NCBI GenBank assembly: GCA_007129225.1
Contig: SKVX01000235.1
Location: 1 to 6,403 of the forward strand
Direction of reading: 5' to 3'
DNA length: 6,403 nucleotides
DNA from: Halomonas sp.
GTDB taxonomy: Bacteria; Pseudomonadota; Gammaproteobacteria; Pseudomonadales; Halomonadaceae
Both the position numbers and the translations under genes were made by a program. Below are positions 1 to 6,048 of this stretch, one piece after another (position 1 is the first letter of the stretch; the number at the start of each line of letters is the position of its first letter). The notes under the pieces were generated by a model. That model made no database searches. It was not told where the DNA came from and saw nothing but the letters and a program-made list of their open reading frames with translations.

Positions 1-330
1 GCAAGTGCTAATGGAAGTTAGGCATGGGTGGGTTGGTGACAAGAACAGCAAGGCGAGGTAGGGACATGTGCTGGAACGATCTGGAAACGGCGTGACCAAT
101 AATCCTGTTCTACCATCACTATGTGGTGATCGTGATCAATACCTCGACCCGAGAAGGTCGCACTGAATTCGTGCCCGTAGGGTGGCGGGCGATATCGACC
201 GCCACTCGATTGCGGCCCGTGAGCAGCGCAGCCAGTTTTTGGACAATGCCTAGTGCTGAAACCAGTCGTATAAGGGCACAGCGGGACCTTCGCCTGGTTC
301 AGGTCCGCCTTCAATTGACAGGAGGTTTCC
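1..330. other. Leader region without a supportable gene
   Basis: No convincing gene is visible in these 330 bases. Open frames exist on both strands (for example 123-371 on plus and 18-404 on minus), but their translations are low-complexity, rich in Arg, Ser and Pro, match no family I know, and run into the well-supported lysozyme-family gene. The stretch is visibly less GC-rich than the genes to its right. It contains a short dyad at 127-138 (TGATC-gt-GATCA) and a -10-like TATAAG at 269-274 without a good -35 partner. It probably contains the promoter of the gene at 331, but I cannot place it. Confidence 0.6.
320..325 (+). promoter_or_regulatory. Strong Shine-Dalgarno sequence for the lysozyme-family gene
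   Basis: AGGAGG lies 5 nt before the ATG at 331 and fixes that start. The TTGACA at 314-319 overlaps this site and is not a plausible -35 element. Confidence 0.85.
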
Positions 331-1212
331 ATGGCGATCCGGCTGACCGACCCCCTGCGCCGCGAGTATGAGCAGCTATTCGAGAGCTGCGAGATCCTTC
401 CCAAGCGCCAGGCTGAGGTGGAGCGCAGCGTCGATCGGCTGCTCTCTCATCGTGACCGCTATCAGGCCGTTACCGAGCGCCGCGGGGTGCCCTGGCACTT
501 CGTGGCGCTGGTGCACAGCATGGAATCCGGCAGCAGTTTTCGCTGCCATCTGCACAATGGCGACCCGCTCACCGCGCGCACCGTTCAGGTGCCTGCGGGC
601 AGGCCGAAGCGCGGTACTCCGCCTTTCGACTGGGAGGAGAGCGCCGCCGACGCGATGGCCCTGAAACGCCTGGATGGCGATACCGATTGGAGCCTGTCCG
701 GCACCCTCTATCAGCTGGAGCGGTACAACGGCTGGGGCTACCGCATGTACCACTCTCACGTGCTTTCGCCCTACCTGTGGAGCTTCTCGGCGCACTACAC
801 CAGTGGCCGCTATGTGGCCGATGGTCGCTGGTCCGACAGCGCAGTGTCGCGCCAGTGCGGTGCGGCGGTGATGCTGCGGCGACTGGTCGAGCGCGGTGAG
901 ACGGACCTGGCCGACCAGCCGGCAGCAACGGTCTATGCGGACCTGGCCGACCAGCCGGCAGCAACGCTCTATGCGGAGGTGGCCGCTGAGCCAGCCGGCG
1001 ACGCGGATCGCCAGCGCCCCATGGTGTCGCGCCATCGCATGCGGCGCAGCCGCCGCGATGCGGAGACCGCGAAGGCCCAGCGGCTGCAGCGCTGGCTGAC
1101 GAGCTTTCCGGGCATTTTCCTGAAGGCCGACGGTATCCCTGGGGATCGCACCTCGCAGGCCTATCGTCTGGTGACCGGCCACTACTTGCCCGGCGACCCG
1201 CGCGGTGAGTGA
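331..1212 (+). CDS. Lysozyme-family protein with C-terminal peptidoglycan-binding motif
   Basis: This 293-residue protein probably cleaves or binds peptidoglycan. Residues about 52-188 resemble a bacterial lysozyme-like family: a VPWHFVALVHSMES segment (53-66) with Glu65 as candidate catalytic acid, then HLHNGDPLTARTVQVPAGRP (73-92), the RYNGWGYR segment (131-138) and SPYLWSFSAHYTSGRYVADG (146-165). A tail at about 258-290 (FPGIFLKADGIPGDRTSQAY, then HYLPGDPR) has the DGIPG..T pattern of a peptidoglycan_binding_1 half-domain. Between them is a linker with two near-identical 12-residue units (192-203 and 204-215) and an Arg-rich basic stretch (about 227-242). There is no signal peptide or membrane segment, so how it would reach the wall is unclear: holin-type release, a type VI route, or cytoplasmic retention are all open. 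The family assignment comes from remembered motif similarity; the catalytic role of Glu65 is inferred. Confidence 0.8.
   Translation: MAIRLTDPLRREYEQLFESCEILPKRQAEVERSVDRLLSHRDRYQAVTERRGVPWHFVALVHSMESGSSFRCHLHNGDPLTARTVQVPAGRPKRGTPPFDWEESAADAMALKRLDGDTDWSLSGTLYQLERYNGWGYRMYHSHVLSPYLWSFSAHYTSGRYVADGRWSDSAVSRQCGAAVMLRRLVERGETDLADQPAATVYADLADQPAATLYAEVAAEPAGDADRQRPMVSRHRMRRSRRDAETAKAQRLQRWLTSFPGIFLKADGIPGDRTSQAYRLVTGHYLPGDPRGE
904..975 (+). repeat. Tandem duplication of 36 bp inside the lysozyme-family gene
   Basis: Two adjacent 36-bp copies (904-939 and 940-975) differ at one base, GTC versus CTC, and encode DLADQPAATVYA and DLADQPAATLYA in frame. They lie in the linker between the lysozyme-like and peptidoglycan-binding parts. 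The following residues EVAAEPAGDA may be a decayed third unit. The near identity suggests a recent duplication, and the copy number may vary between strains. Confidence 0.9.
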
Positions 1213-1226
1213 GTCGCCGGATCACG

Positions 1227-1243
1227 CCGCGGCCATTCCGCGG
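1227..1243 (+). terminator. Short GC hairpin after the lysozyme-family gene
   Basis: CCGCGG, a 5-nt loop (CCATT) and CCGCGG form a 6-bp stem 14 bases after the stop codon. There is no T-run behind it, so it is a weak candidate for an intrinsic terminator and could simply be chance in GC-rich DNA. Confidence 0.25.
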
Positions 1244-1258
1244 ATAAGCGGCTACCCT

Positions 1259-1267
1259 TGAGATAAT
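1259..1267 (+). promoter_or_regulatory. Possible extended -10 promoter for the lipase gene
   Basis: TG-A-GATAAT matches an extended -10 (TGnTATAAT) at all but one base. No -35 hexamer is evident at the usual distance, which is tolerated for extended -10 promoters. Transcription would begin near 1274, giving a leader of roughly 60 nt before the ATG at 1338. If real, the lipase gene can be transcribed independently of the gene upstream. Confidence 0.4.
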
Positions 1268-1337
1268 GCGAGCGCCGAAGCGCCGGTGGGCGGTCGCGGC
1301 CCTCGCCGAATTACAAAAACAATAGTGAGGCTGTGTC

Positions 1338-2744
1338 ATGAGCGATCGTCCCCTGGTACTGCTGCACGGCTGGAACGATGAAGGTAAATCATTCGAAAGG
1401 CTGGTTGGGCACCTGCGCAAACGGCTGGGGGCAGGGCGCATTCAGCGCATCGCCATCGGCGACTACCTCTCCAAGGATGATGCCCTGCGCTTCGATGACC
1501 TGCAGGCGGCCTTGGATCGTGCCTGGACGCTGCATGGGCTGCCCCGGGACGTGGCCAGCGTCGACCTTGTCGTCCACTCCACCGGAGGGCTGGTGATCCG
1601 TGACTGGCTGGTGCGCCACTTCAGCCCCGATAAGGCTCCCGTCAAGCATCTGGTGATGCTCGCGCCGGCCAACTTCGGCTCGCCGCTGGCCCACATGGGC
1701 CGGTCGATGCTGGGGCGCATCACCAATGGTTTCTTCAGCCGTCAGGCGGGTCAGGCGGTGTTGGAGACCGGGGCCAATATCCTGCGCGGCCTGGAACTGG
1801 CCAGCCCCTTCAGCTGGGCATTGGCCATGCGCGACCGTTTCGCCGCGGGTGAGAGCATGTATGCCCCCGGCCGAATGCTGTGCACGGTACTCTGCGGCAA
1901 TACCGGCTACGGCGGCATTCGCTCGCTGGCCAACGAGGAGGGGGGCGACGGCACCGTACGGCTGGCCACGGCGAACCTCAACTGCGGCCATATGCAAATC
2001 GCCTTTCGCGAAAAGGAGCGCGACGCCGGCCGAGTCACCGTGCCCGAAGTGGTCGACTACCGGCAGTCCAGCGGACGCTGCGCTTTTCGGATCCTCGACG
2101 GGCTGGACCACTCGGCGATCAAGCTCGACGCTGCCGAAAGCCGACTGAGCCGTGGCCAGCGGGACACGCTGGCGCTGATCGAGCGTGCCTTGACCGTCGA
2201 TGATGATGCGTTCGGCGACTTCTGTGACGAGTGCGACGCGGCCAACCAGGCGTTGACCCGTCAGCCGGGGGACAGACGCGGCAAGGCGGGCTTCCAGAAC
2301 ACCGTGGTGCGAGTACGCGACCAGTTCGACGTACCGGTGGAGGACTACCTGATCGAGTTCTACGATCCCAACCGTCCAGACGGCGGCGGACTGGCGCGTA
2401 CCATCCACGAGTCGGCGATTCGCAAGGTGCATAACTACCAGGCCGACACTTCGCTTCGCAGCCTGTACATCGATACCGCACGGCTTTACGACGCCGTAGA
2501 GCGTGCCGATACCCGGCTCGGCATGTCGATCACCGCCGAGCCGATGCTGGATGAGGACGAGCACAATGCCCGTCACACCCCGGCGGGATTCCGCACCCTG
2601 GCCGACGAGGATATCGAGGACCTCTGCCTGGACGTCGACCAGCTGAGGGCACTGTTCCAGCCCCATCGCACCCTGCTGGTAGAGATTTGCCTGCACCGCT
2701 CCCAGGCCGACAACGTGTTCCGCTTGAGTGAGCCAGCGAACTGA
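1338..2744 (+). CDS. Alpha/beta-hydrolase (lipase/esterase type) with unrecognised C-terminal domain
   Basis: This 468-residue protein is a probable serine ester hydrolase. It opens with the first beta strand and oxyanion motif PLVLLHGWND (5-14). The nucleophile elbow is VHSTGG (79-84) with Ser81; the first Gly of the classical GxSxG is Val. Asp204 in GGDGTV is the likely acid, and His258 in LDHSAI the likely general base, so all three candidate residues are present in the expected order. The layout resembles LCAT/PGAP1-like lipases. Residues about 318-468 form a separate predicted beta-rich domain beginning NTVVRVRDQFDVPVEDYLIE, which I do not recognise; it could serve lipid or partner binding. 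No signal peptide is present. GTGAGG at 1325-1330, 7 nt before the ATG, supports the start. The gene converges with the patatin gene, leaving 12 bp between stops. Substrate cannot be read from the sequence. Confidence 0.85.
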   Translation: MSDRPLVLLHGWNDEGKSFERLVGHLRKRLGAGRIQRIAIGDYLSKDDALRFDDLQAALDRAWTLHGLPRDVASVDLVVHSTGGLVIRDWLVRHFSPDKAPVKHLVMLAPANFGSPLAHMGRSMLGRITNGFFSRQAGQAVLETGANILRGLELASPFSWALAMRDRFAAGESMYAPGRMLCTVLCGNTGYGGIRSLANEEGGDGTVRLATANLNCGHMQIAFREKERDAGRVTVPEVVDYRQSSGRCAFRILDGLDHSAIKLDAAESRLSRGQRDTLALIERALTVDDDAFGDFCDECDAANQALTRQPGDRRGKAGFQNTVVRVRDQFDVPVEDYLIEFYDPNRPDGGGLARTIHESAIRKVHNYQADTSLRSLYIDTARLYDAVERADTRLGMSITAEPMLDEDEHNARHTPAGFRTLADEDIEDLCLDVDQLRALFQPHRTLLVEICLHRSQADNVFRLSEPAN

Positions 2745-2756
2745 TCCGGCAAGGCG

Positions 2757-4169
2757 TCAATGGCTGCACAGGCGCCCGCCTGAGCCCTCGCGCTGGCCCA
2801 CCAGCTGCTGGAAGCAGGGCGACTGCTTCAGCAGCTTGGCGCCGATCAGGCGCAGTGCATCGACCTCTTCGTCGGGCAGGTGGAAGCGGGTGGGAATGCG
2901 CTGGAAGCGCGCCCGCTCGACGTCGTCCTCCAGTTGATCGAAGCCCACGTAGATATAGTAGAGATCGATCTGGTGCATCCCGGTACCGGCCTCCAGAGAG
3001 AGACGCTGGGCGTCCTCGCGGTCGCGCAGGGTCTCCCTGAGCAGCTCGACCGTATCGAAGGAGTAGTTGGCCAGCGGCGTGGTGGCGATGGTGTTGATCA
3101 CCTGTTTCGGGCCGGGAGAGCGGGGCGAGGTGTCGAAGTCTGCCGCCAGGTCTTCCGACTTGGCGTCCACCACGATCACCACCAGCTTGTCGACGATTTC
3201 CCGGTTCATCTTGTTCAGTACGCTCCACTCCACCTCCTGCAGGGTGGGGGCGCGCAGGGCGTCGAGGGCGGGGCGTAGGCCGATATTGTCAGAGATGCCG
3301 CCGTCGAGCAGGTGTACGTAGTCTCGCTCGGGCTCCTGGTAGCGCTGCCAGTGGCGGGCACGATAGTAGCGGCGGGGGTTGGTATTCAGGCCCTCCAGCG
3401 CGTTGGCCACCCAGGGCGGCTCCCGGTAGCCGCAGCGTCCGGGGTAGCTGTTGAGGGTCAGCGGCGTGAAGGCGATAGGAAAGTTAGACGAGGCCGCCAC
3501 GGCGCGTGACAGCGGGATGCTGTCGAGATCGACGCACATGGGGTCCAGCTGCGACTGCACGAAGGTGAACTGGGACCCCTTGTCCATGTCGGTGGCATTG
3601 ATCAGCAGGAAGGGTTTGCGGCCGTCATCAGCCAGGTCGGCGAAGCTGGCCTGATCGAACAGCCGTTCCTGATAGACCTCCTCGGCGAGCTCGATGCGCC
3701 CGAAGGTGGGCGAGGCCAGCCTCGCCCAGTTGTAGGGGCTGAGCAGCCGGCGCTTCAGGTCCGATTCGACGTCACGGTAGAGAAACTCGCGCTGAAACCG
3801 GCCCCCCTCCTCGAAGATGGCGTCACGGTGCAGTCCGTAGTAGGCCGCGGTGAAACTGCCGCCGGACACCGACGAGATGACGTCCACCTCGTCCAGCAGG
3901 TTTCGCGGCTCCCCGTCCATCTCGACCCAGCTGTCCCGCAGCGTTTCCAGCACGCCGTAGGCGAGTGCGGCGGCCCGAGTGCCTCCGCCGGAAAAGCTGA
4001 CGATCACGAATAGATTCTCGCTGTTGTCCGCCCCCGCGAGGTTGGCGTAGCGGTAGCCGCTGCCGGTATCGACACGCTCGAGGGGCTCCGCCTCGGGGAA
4101 GGAGGCGCAGCCGGTCAGTACCGTCAGCGACACCAGCAGCATGATCGACCGCTTGGCGAGGGGGCTCAC
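2757..4169 (-). CDS. Patatin-like phospholipase lipoprotein
   Basis: This 470-residue protein is a probable membrane-anchored phospholipase or lipid acyl hydrolase with a Ser-Asp dyad. Starting at GTG 4169, it has a lipoprotein signal: basic n-region (AKR), hydrophobic core and lipobox LTGC with Cys21. The patatin fold shows the oxyanion loop SFSGGGTR (58-65), the nucleophile motif ISSVSGGSF with Ser102 (Ser in place of the first Gly of GxSxG, as I recall for related proteins), and LLDGGISDN with Asp289. The region SRAVAASSNFPIAF (222-235) is typical of the fold. The residue after the lipidated Cys is Ala rather than Asp, so Lol sorting would favour the outer membrane. The GTG overlaps the TGA of the preceding gene by 4 bp (GTGA), suggesting translational coupling. 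An upstream in-frame GTG at 4247 would add 26 non-signal-like residues and lie deep inside the neighbouring gene, so I reject it. Substrate is unknown. Confidence 0.92.
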   Translation of the reverse strand: MSPLAKRSIMLLVSLTVLTGCASFPEAEPLERVDTGSGYRYANLAGADNSENLFVIVSFSGGGTRAAALAYGVLETLRDSWVEMDGEPRNLLDEVDVISSVSGGSFTAAYYGLHRDAIFEEGGRFQREFLYRDVESDLKRRLLSPYNWARLASPTFGRIELAEEVYQERLFDQASFADLADDGRKPFLLINATDMDKGSQFTFVQSQLDPMCVDLDSIPLSRAVAASSNFPIAFTPLTLNSYPGRCGYREPPWVANALEGLNTNPRRYYRARHWQRYQEPERDYVHLLDGGISDNIGLRPALDALRAPTLQEVEWSVLNKMNREIVDKLVVIVVDAKSEDLAADFDTSPRSPGPKQVINTIATTPLANYSFDTVELLRETLRDREDAQRLSLEAGTGMHQIDLYYIYVGFDQLEDDVERARFQRIPTRFHLPDEEVDALRLIGAKLLKQSPCFQQLVGQREGSGGRLCSH

Positions 4170-4393
4170 GGGCCCGGCTCCTTGAGGGTGAATTCGACGA
4201 TCAGCGGTGCCGAGGGCAGGGTGTCGATGACCTCGACTCGCTGGCACTCGGGCGTGAAGTCCTGAGGTGGGGCCAGCGTCACCGTATACCAGCCGGCATC
4301 GACCTGGCAGACCGACTGGGTCCAGGCGGCGGGCTCGCCGTCGAGCCAGACCTCGCGGCGCTGGGGGAAGACGACCTTCAGGTATTCGGCCAT
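4166..4393 (-). CDS. Small beta-rich PEGA-like protein
   Basis: This 75-residue protein has no signal peptide or membrane segment. Its sequence alternates in the way of a small beta-sandwich: REVWLDGEPA (13-22), VDAGWYTVTLAPP (31-43) and LIVEFTL near the C terminus. The pattern of a surface-binding strand, a 'G.Y.V.L' turn and a closing strand resembles the PEGA domain, usually found in surface or membrane-associated proteins; this is a pattern judgement only. It has two Cys residues. On the minus strand AGGAG at 4401-4405 lies 7 nt before the ATG. The gene starts 18 bp after the cytochrome gene and its TGA overlaps the GTG of the patatin gene. It is apparently cytoplasmic while both neighbours are exported, which makes a chaperone or assembly role conceivable; its function is not known. 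Confidence 0.75.
   Translation of the reverse strand: MAEYLKVVFPQRREVWLDGEPAAWTQSVCQVDAGWYTVTLAPPQDFTPECQRVEVIDTLPSAPLIVEFTLKEPGP
4178..4183 (-). promoter_or_regulatory. Ribosome binding site that fixes the patatin GTG start
   Basis: Read on the minus strand this is AAGGAG, 8 nt before the GTG at 4169. It lies inside the end of the PEGA-like gene and decides the start in favour of the form with a proper lipoprotein signal peptide. Confidence 0.85.
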
Positions 4394-4411
4394 GGTGTGA
4401 CTCCTAGCGCC

Positions 4412-5881
4412 TTATAGCGTCTTGAGGTATTCGATCAGCGCCGCCTTGTCCTCTTCGTCGAGCTGAGTACCGAACGCGGCTCCCTCATGCCCCTGGTTGC
4501 TGTTGCCCGGCTCGGCAGTGTCATAGAGGAAGCCGTGGCGTTCGGCGGCCTCGCCGTCATGGATGAAGCCCAGGCGCTCGGGGTGGTAGACGTCATAGCC
4601 GCGGTAGAAGCGCTCGGGGCGCTGACCGGCAGGCTGGAGCAGGTCTTCCAGGGTGGGCACCGAGCCGTTGTGCAGGTAGGGCGCGCGCAGCCAGATGCCG
4701 GTGAGCGGCTTGGCCACATAGCCGTCGGTCTTGACGAAGGCGTTGAAGTCCCAGGGGTACTCCACGGCGTAGGCGTTGTAGCGCTCGGCGGCCTCGGCGG
4801 TCCACATCGCCAGGCGATGGGGGTCGGTGTCCACCTCGGTCTGCGGGATCACCGTGCCGGTGCGCGCGCCCTCCAGGCCGTGGCAGCCGGCGCAGGTCTG
4901 CTGGAAGACCGCCTCGCCCTCGGCGGCCAGCTCGGCGTCGAGATCGTCGAGGAAGGGGTAGGGCGGGGGGCGCTTGGTCAGCAGGTACGCTTCCAGGTCG
5001 GCGAGGTCATCCACGGGCAGCGAATCCGGGCGGGCGCCATCACCGATGGCGCCGCTCAGCACTACTTCGGTCAAGGAGTCGTTGAGGCCGTCCCAGTGCA
5101 GGGCGAAGCCCTCCTGCTCGTCCATCGCCCACAGCGGCATGATGTCGGAGTTGCCGATGGTGTCGTCCAGGGCGGGGTCCAGGGCCAGCAGGTCGGGGTG
5201 GAACTTGACCGGGTTGAAGGGATCGATCCGCCCCGGCCCCCAGCGCGGGCGCTCCTCGGTCCAGGTGAAGCGTTCGGCCTGCTCCTGAAGGCCATCCCGG
5301 GTGCGCGGAATGATCAGAAAACGGTAGAGCAGGCGGTCGAGCCAAGAGAGGTCGGTCTCCTCCTCGATGGCCGGCAGCAGGGTGGCGGCGGTGAAGTCCG
5401 GGTCGTTGGCGGCATTCCCCAGGAAGGTCAGATAGGCCTGGGGATCGAAGGTCTGGTGGGGGCCGGTGGGCACGATCTGGCGTTCGGCGTCCTCGGCGGT
5501 GCGATAGCTGGCGGTGTGGCAGGCCGCGCAGTTGATGGCGATACGCGGGAAGCCGATGGTCTTCCTGGAGAAGCCGACCGGGGTTGGCTCGCCGTCCTCC
5601 CAGAGCATGCCCAGGGCGGCGTAGCCGCCTTCCCCGGGCAGGTGCTGGGGAAAGACATCCGGCAGCACGCGCCAGATCCAGTAGGGAATGCCCTCTTCCT
5701 GCTCGGCGCCGATGGAGCCGTAGAGGTAGTAGGCCTCGACGCTGTCGAACCGCTGCGGCTCCTCGCGAAACAGCTGGTACCAGCCAACGGCCGCGATCAC
5801 CCCGCCGGCTATCAGCAGCAGGGTCAGCCACGCCAGCCAGCGTCGCGAGGTCTTCGAAGTGTCAGGAGGGCTGGATGCCAT
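4412..5881 (-). CDS. Membrane-anchored di-heme cytochrome c, distantly peroxidase/RoxA-like
   Basis: This 489-residue protein should bind two covalent c-type hemes in the periplasm. Residues about 15-33 form one hydrophobic segment after a basic stretch (SRR), acting as an uncleaved anchor or signal. The heme sites are CAACH (118-122) and CAGCH (330-334). After the second heme come KPLTGIWLRAPYLHNGSVPT (391-410) and a PERFYRGYDVY segment, a signature I associate with the large di-heme family around bacterial cytochrome c peroxidase and the rubber oxygenase RoxA. RoxA itself is longer, so a different substrate is likely. It may be an electron acceptor for a periplasmic oxidase or an oxidative enzyme in its own right. 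The start at ATG 5881 is chosen because of a GAGGAG 8 nt upstream; a TTG at 5917 would lie inside the palindromic element and lacks such a site. It is followed after 18 bp by the PEGA-like gene. Confidence 0.88.
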   Translation of the reverse strand: MASSPPDTSKTSRRWLAWLTLLLIAGGVIAAVGWYQLFREEPQRFDSVEAYYLYGSIGAEQEEGIPYWIWRVLPDVFPQHLPGEGGYAALGMLWEDGEPTPVGFSRKTIGFPRIAINCAACHTASYRTAEDAERQIVPTGPHQTFDPQAYLTFLGNAANDPDFTAATLLPAIEEETDLSWLDRLLYRFLIIPRTRDGLQEQAERFTWTEERPRWGPGRIDPFNPVKFHPDLLALDPALDDTIGNSDIMPLWAMDEQEGFALHWDGLNDSLTEVVLSGAIGDGARPDSLPVDDLADLEAYLLTKRPPPYPFLDDLDAELAAEGEAVFQQTCAGCHGLEGARTGTVIPQTEVDTDPHRLAMWTAEAAERYNAYAVEYPWDFNAFVKTDGYVAKPLTGIWLRAPYLHNGSVPTLEDLLQPAGQRPERFYRGYDVYHPERLGFIHDGEAAERHGFLYDTAEPGNSNQGHEGAAFGTQLDEEDKAALIEYLKTL

Positions 5882-5889
5882 GGCTGTCT

Positions 5890-5895
5890 CTCCTC
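5890..5895 (-). promoter_or_regulatory. Ribosome binding site of the cytochrome gene
   Basis: Read on the minus strand this is GAGGAG, 8 nt before the ATG at 5881. It sits just outside the palindromic element, so the insertion left translation initiation of this gene intact. Confidence 0.85.
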
Positions 5896-5898
5896 GAG

Positions 5899-5902
5899 TT
5901 TG
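5899..5902 (+). repeat. Putative target-site duplication, left copy
   Basis: TTTG directly abuts the left end of the palindromic element and matches 6045-6048. A 4-bp match by chance is not rare, but both copies fall exactly at the symmetric ends of the inverted repeat. Confidence 0.55.
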
Positions 5903-6044
5903 GGAAACACTGCACAAATGCCTACGCGAGCGAATCGCTGCGTTGCGCGGTGCGCGGAATCCTCACCTATACCCCATAGGCTCCGGTTCCTGTGCTCCGT
6001 GCGCCTTGCGCTTCATCTCGCTCGTCGATTTGTTCAGCGCTTCC
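5903..6044. mobile_element. MITE-like 142-bp palindromic element
   Basis: The element is an imperfect inverted repeat centred near 5973. The outer 17 bp of each end match at 14 positions: GGAAACACTGCACAAAT from 5903 inward, and GGAAGCGCTGAACAAAT read inward from 6044 on the other strand. Further in, both arms carry CGAGCGA, offset by a 4-nt indel. At the centre, CCTAT (5966-5970) and ATAGG (5976-5980) form a stem around ACCCC, enclosed by GGAATC (5956-5961) and GGTTCC (5985-5990). The element is flanked by TTTG on both sides. It encodes no transposase. Its size, terminal inverted repeats and 4-bp flanking repeat fit a non-autonomous transposon moved by an IS transposase elsewhere in the genome. 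It resembles dispersed intergenic repeats that I recall from Halomonas genomes; that recollection is unverified. Confidence 0.7.
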
Positions 6045-6048
6045 TTTG
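6045..6048 (+). repeat. Putative target-site duplication, right copy
   Basis: TTTG directly abuts the right end of the palindromic element and is followed at once by the stop codon (TAA on the minus strand, 6049-6051) of the membrane-protein gene. Confidence 0.55.

Noticed and set aside
127..138. TGATC-gt-GATCA dyad as an operator
   Set aside because: The arms are only 5 bp, there is no second copy and no placed promoter beside it, so a regulatory role cannot be supported.
314..319. TTGACA, a perfect -35 hexamer
   Set aside because: It overlaps the Shine-Dalgarno sequence of the gene at 331, so transcription would start inside that gene, and no -10 partner is evident.
18..404. 128-residue open frame on the minus strand
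   Set aside because: It overlaps the start of the lysozyme-family gene, and the Ser/Arg/His-rich translation shows no recognisable domain.
1389..2696. 435-residue open frame on the minus strand
   Set aside because: It is antisense to the lipase gene, whose motifs and ribosome binding site are clear; the antisense translation matches no family.
2769..2782. CAGGC-GCCC-GCCTG stem as a terminator between the convergent genes
   Set aside because: The stem is only 5 bp, lacks a T-run on either strand, and lies inside the patatin coding region; it is likely incidental.
5956..5990. Central hairpin of the palindrome as a Rho-independent terminator
   Set aside because: The stem is interrupted by a 4x4 internal loop, no T-run follows on the minus strand, and it is explained by the larger symmetric element.
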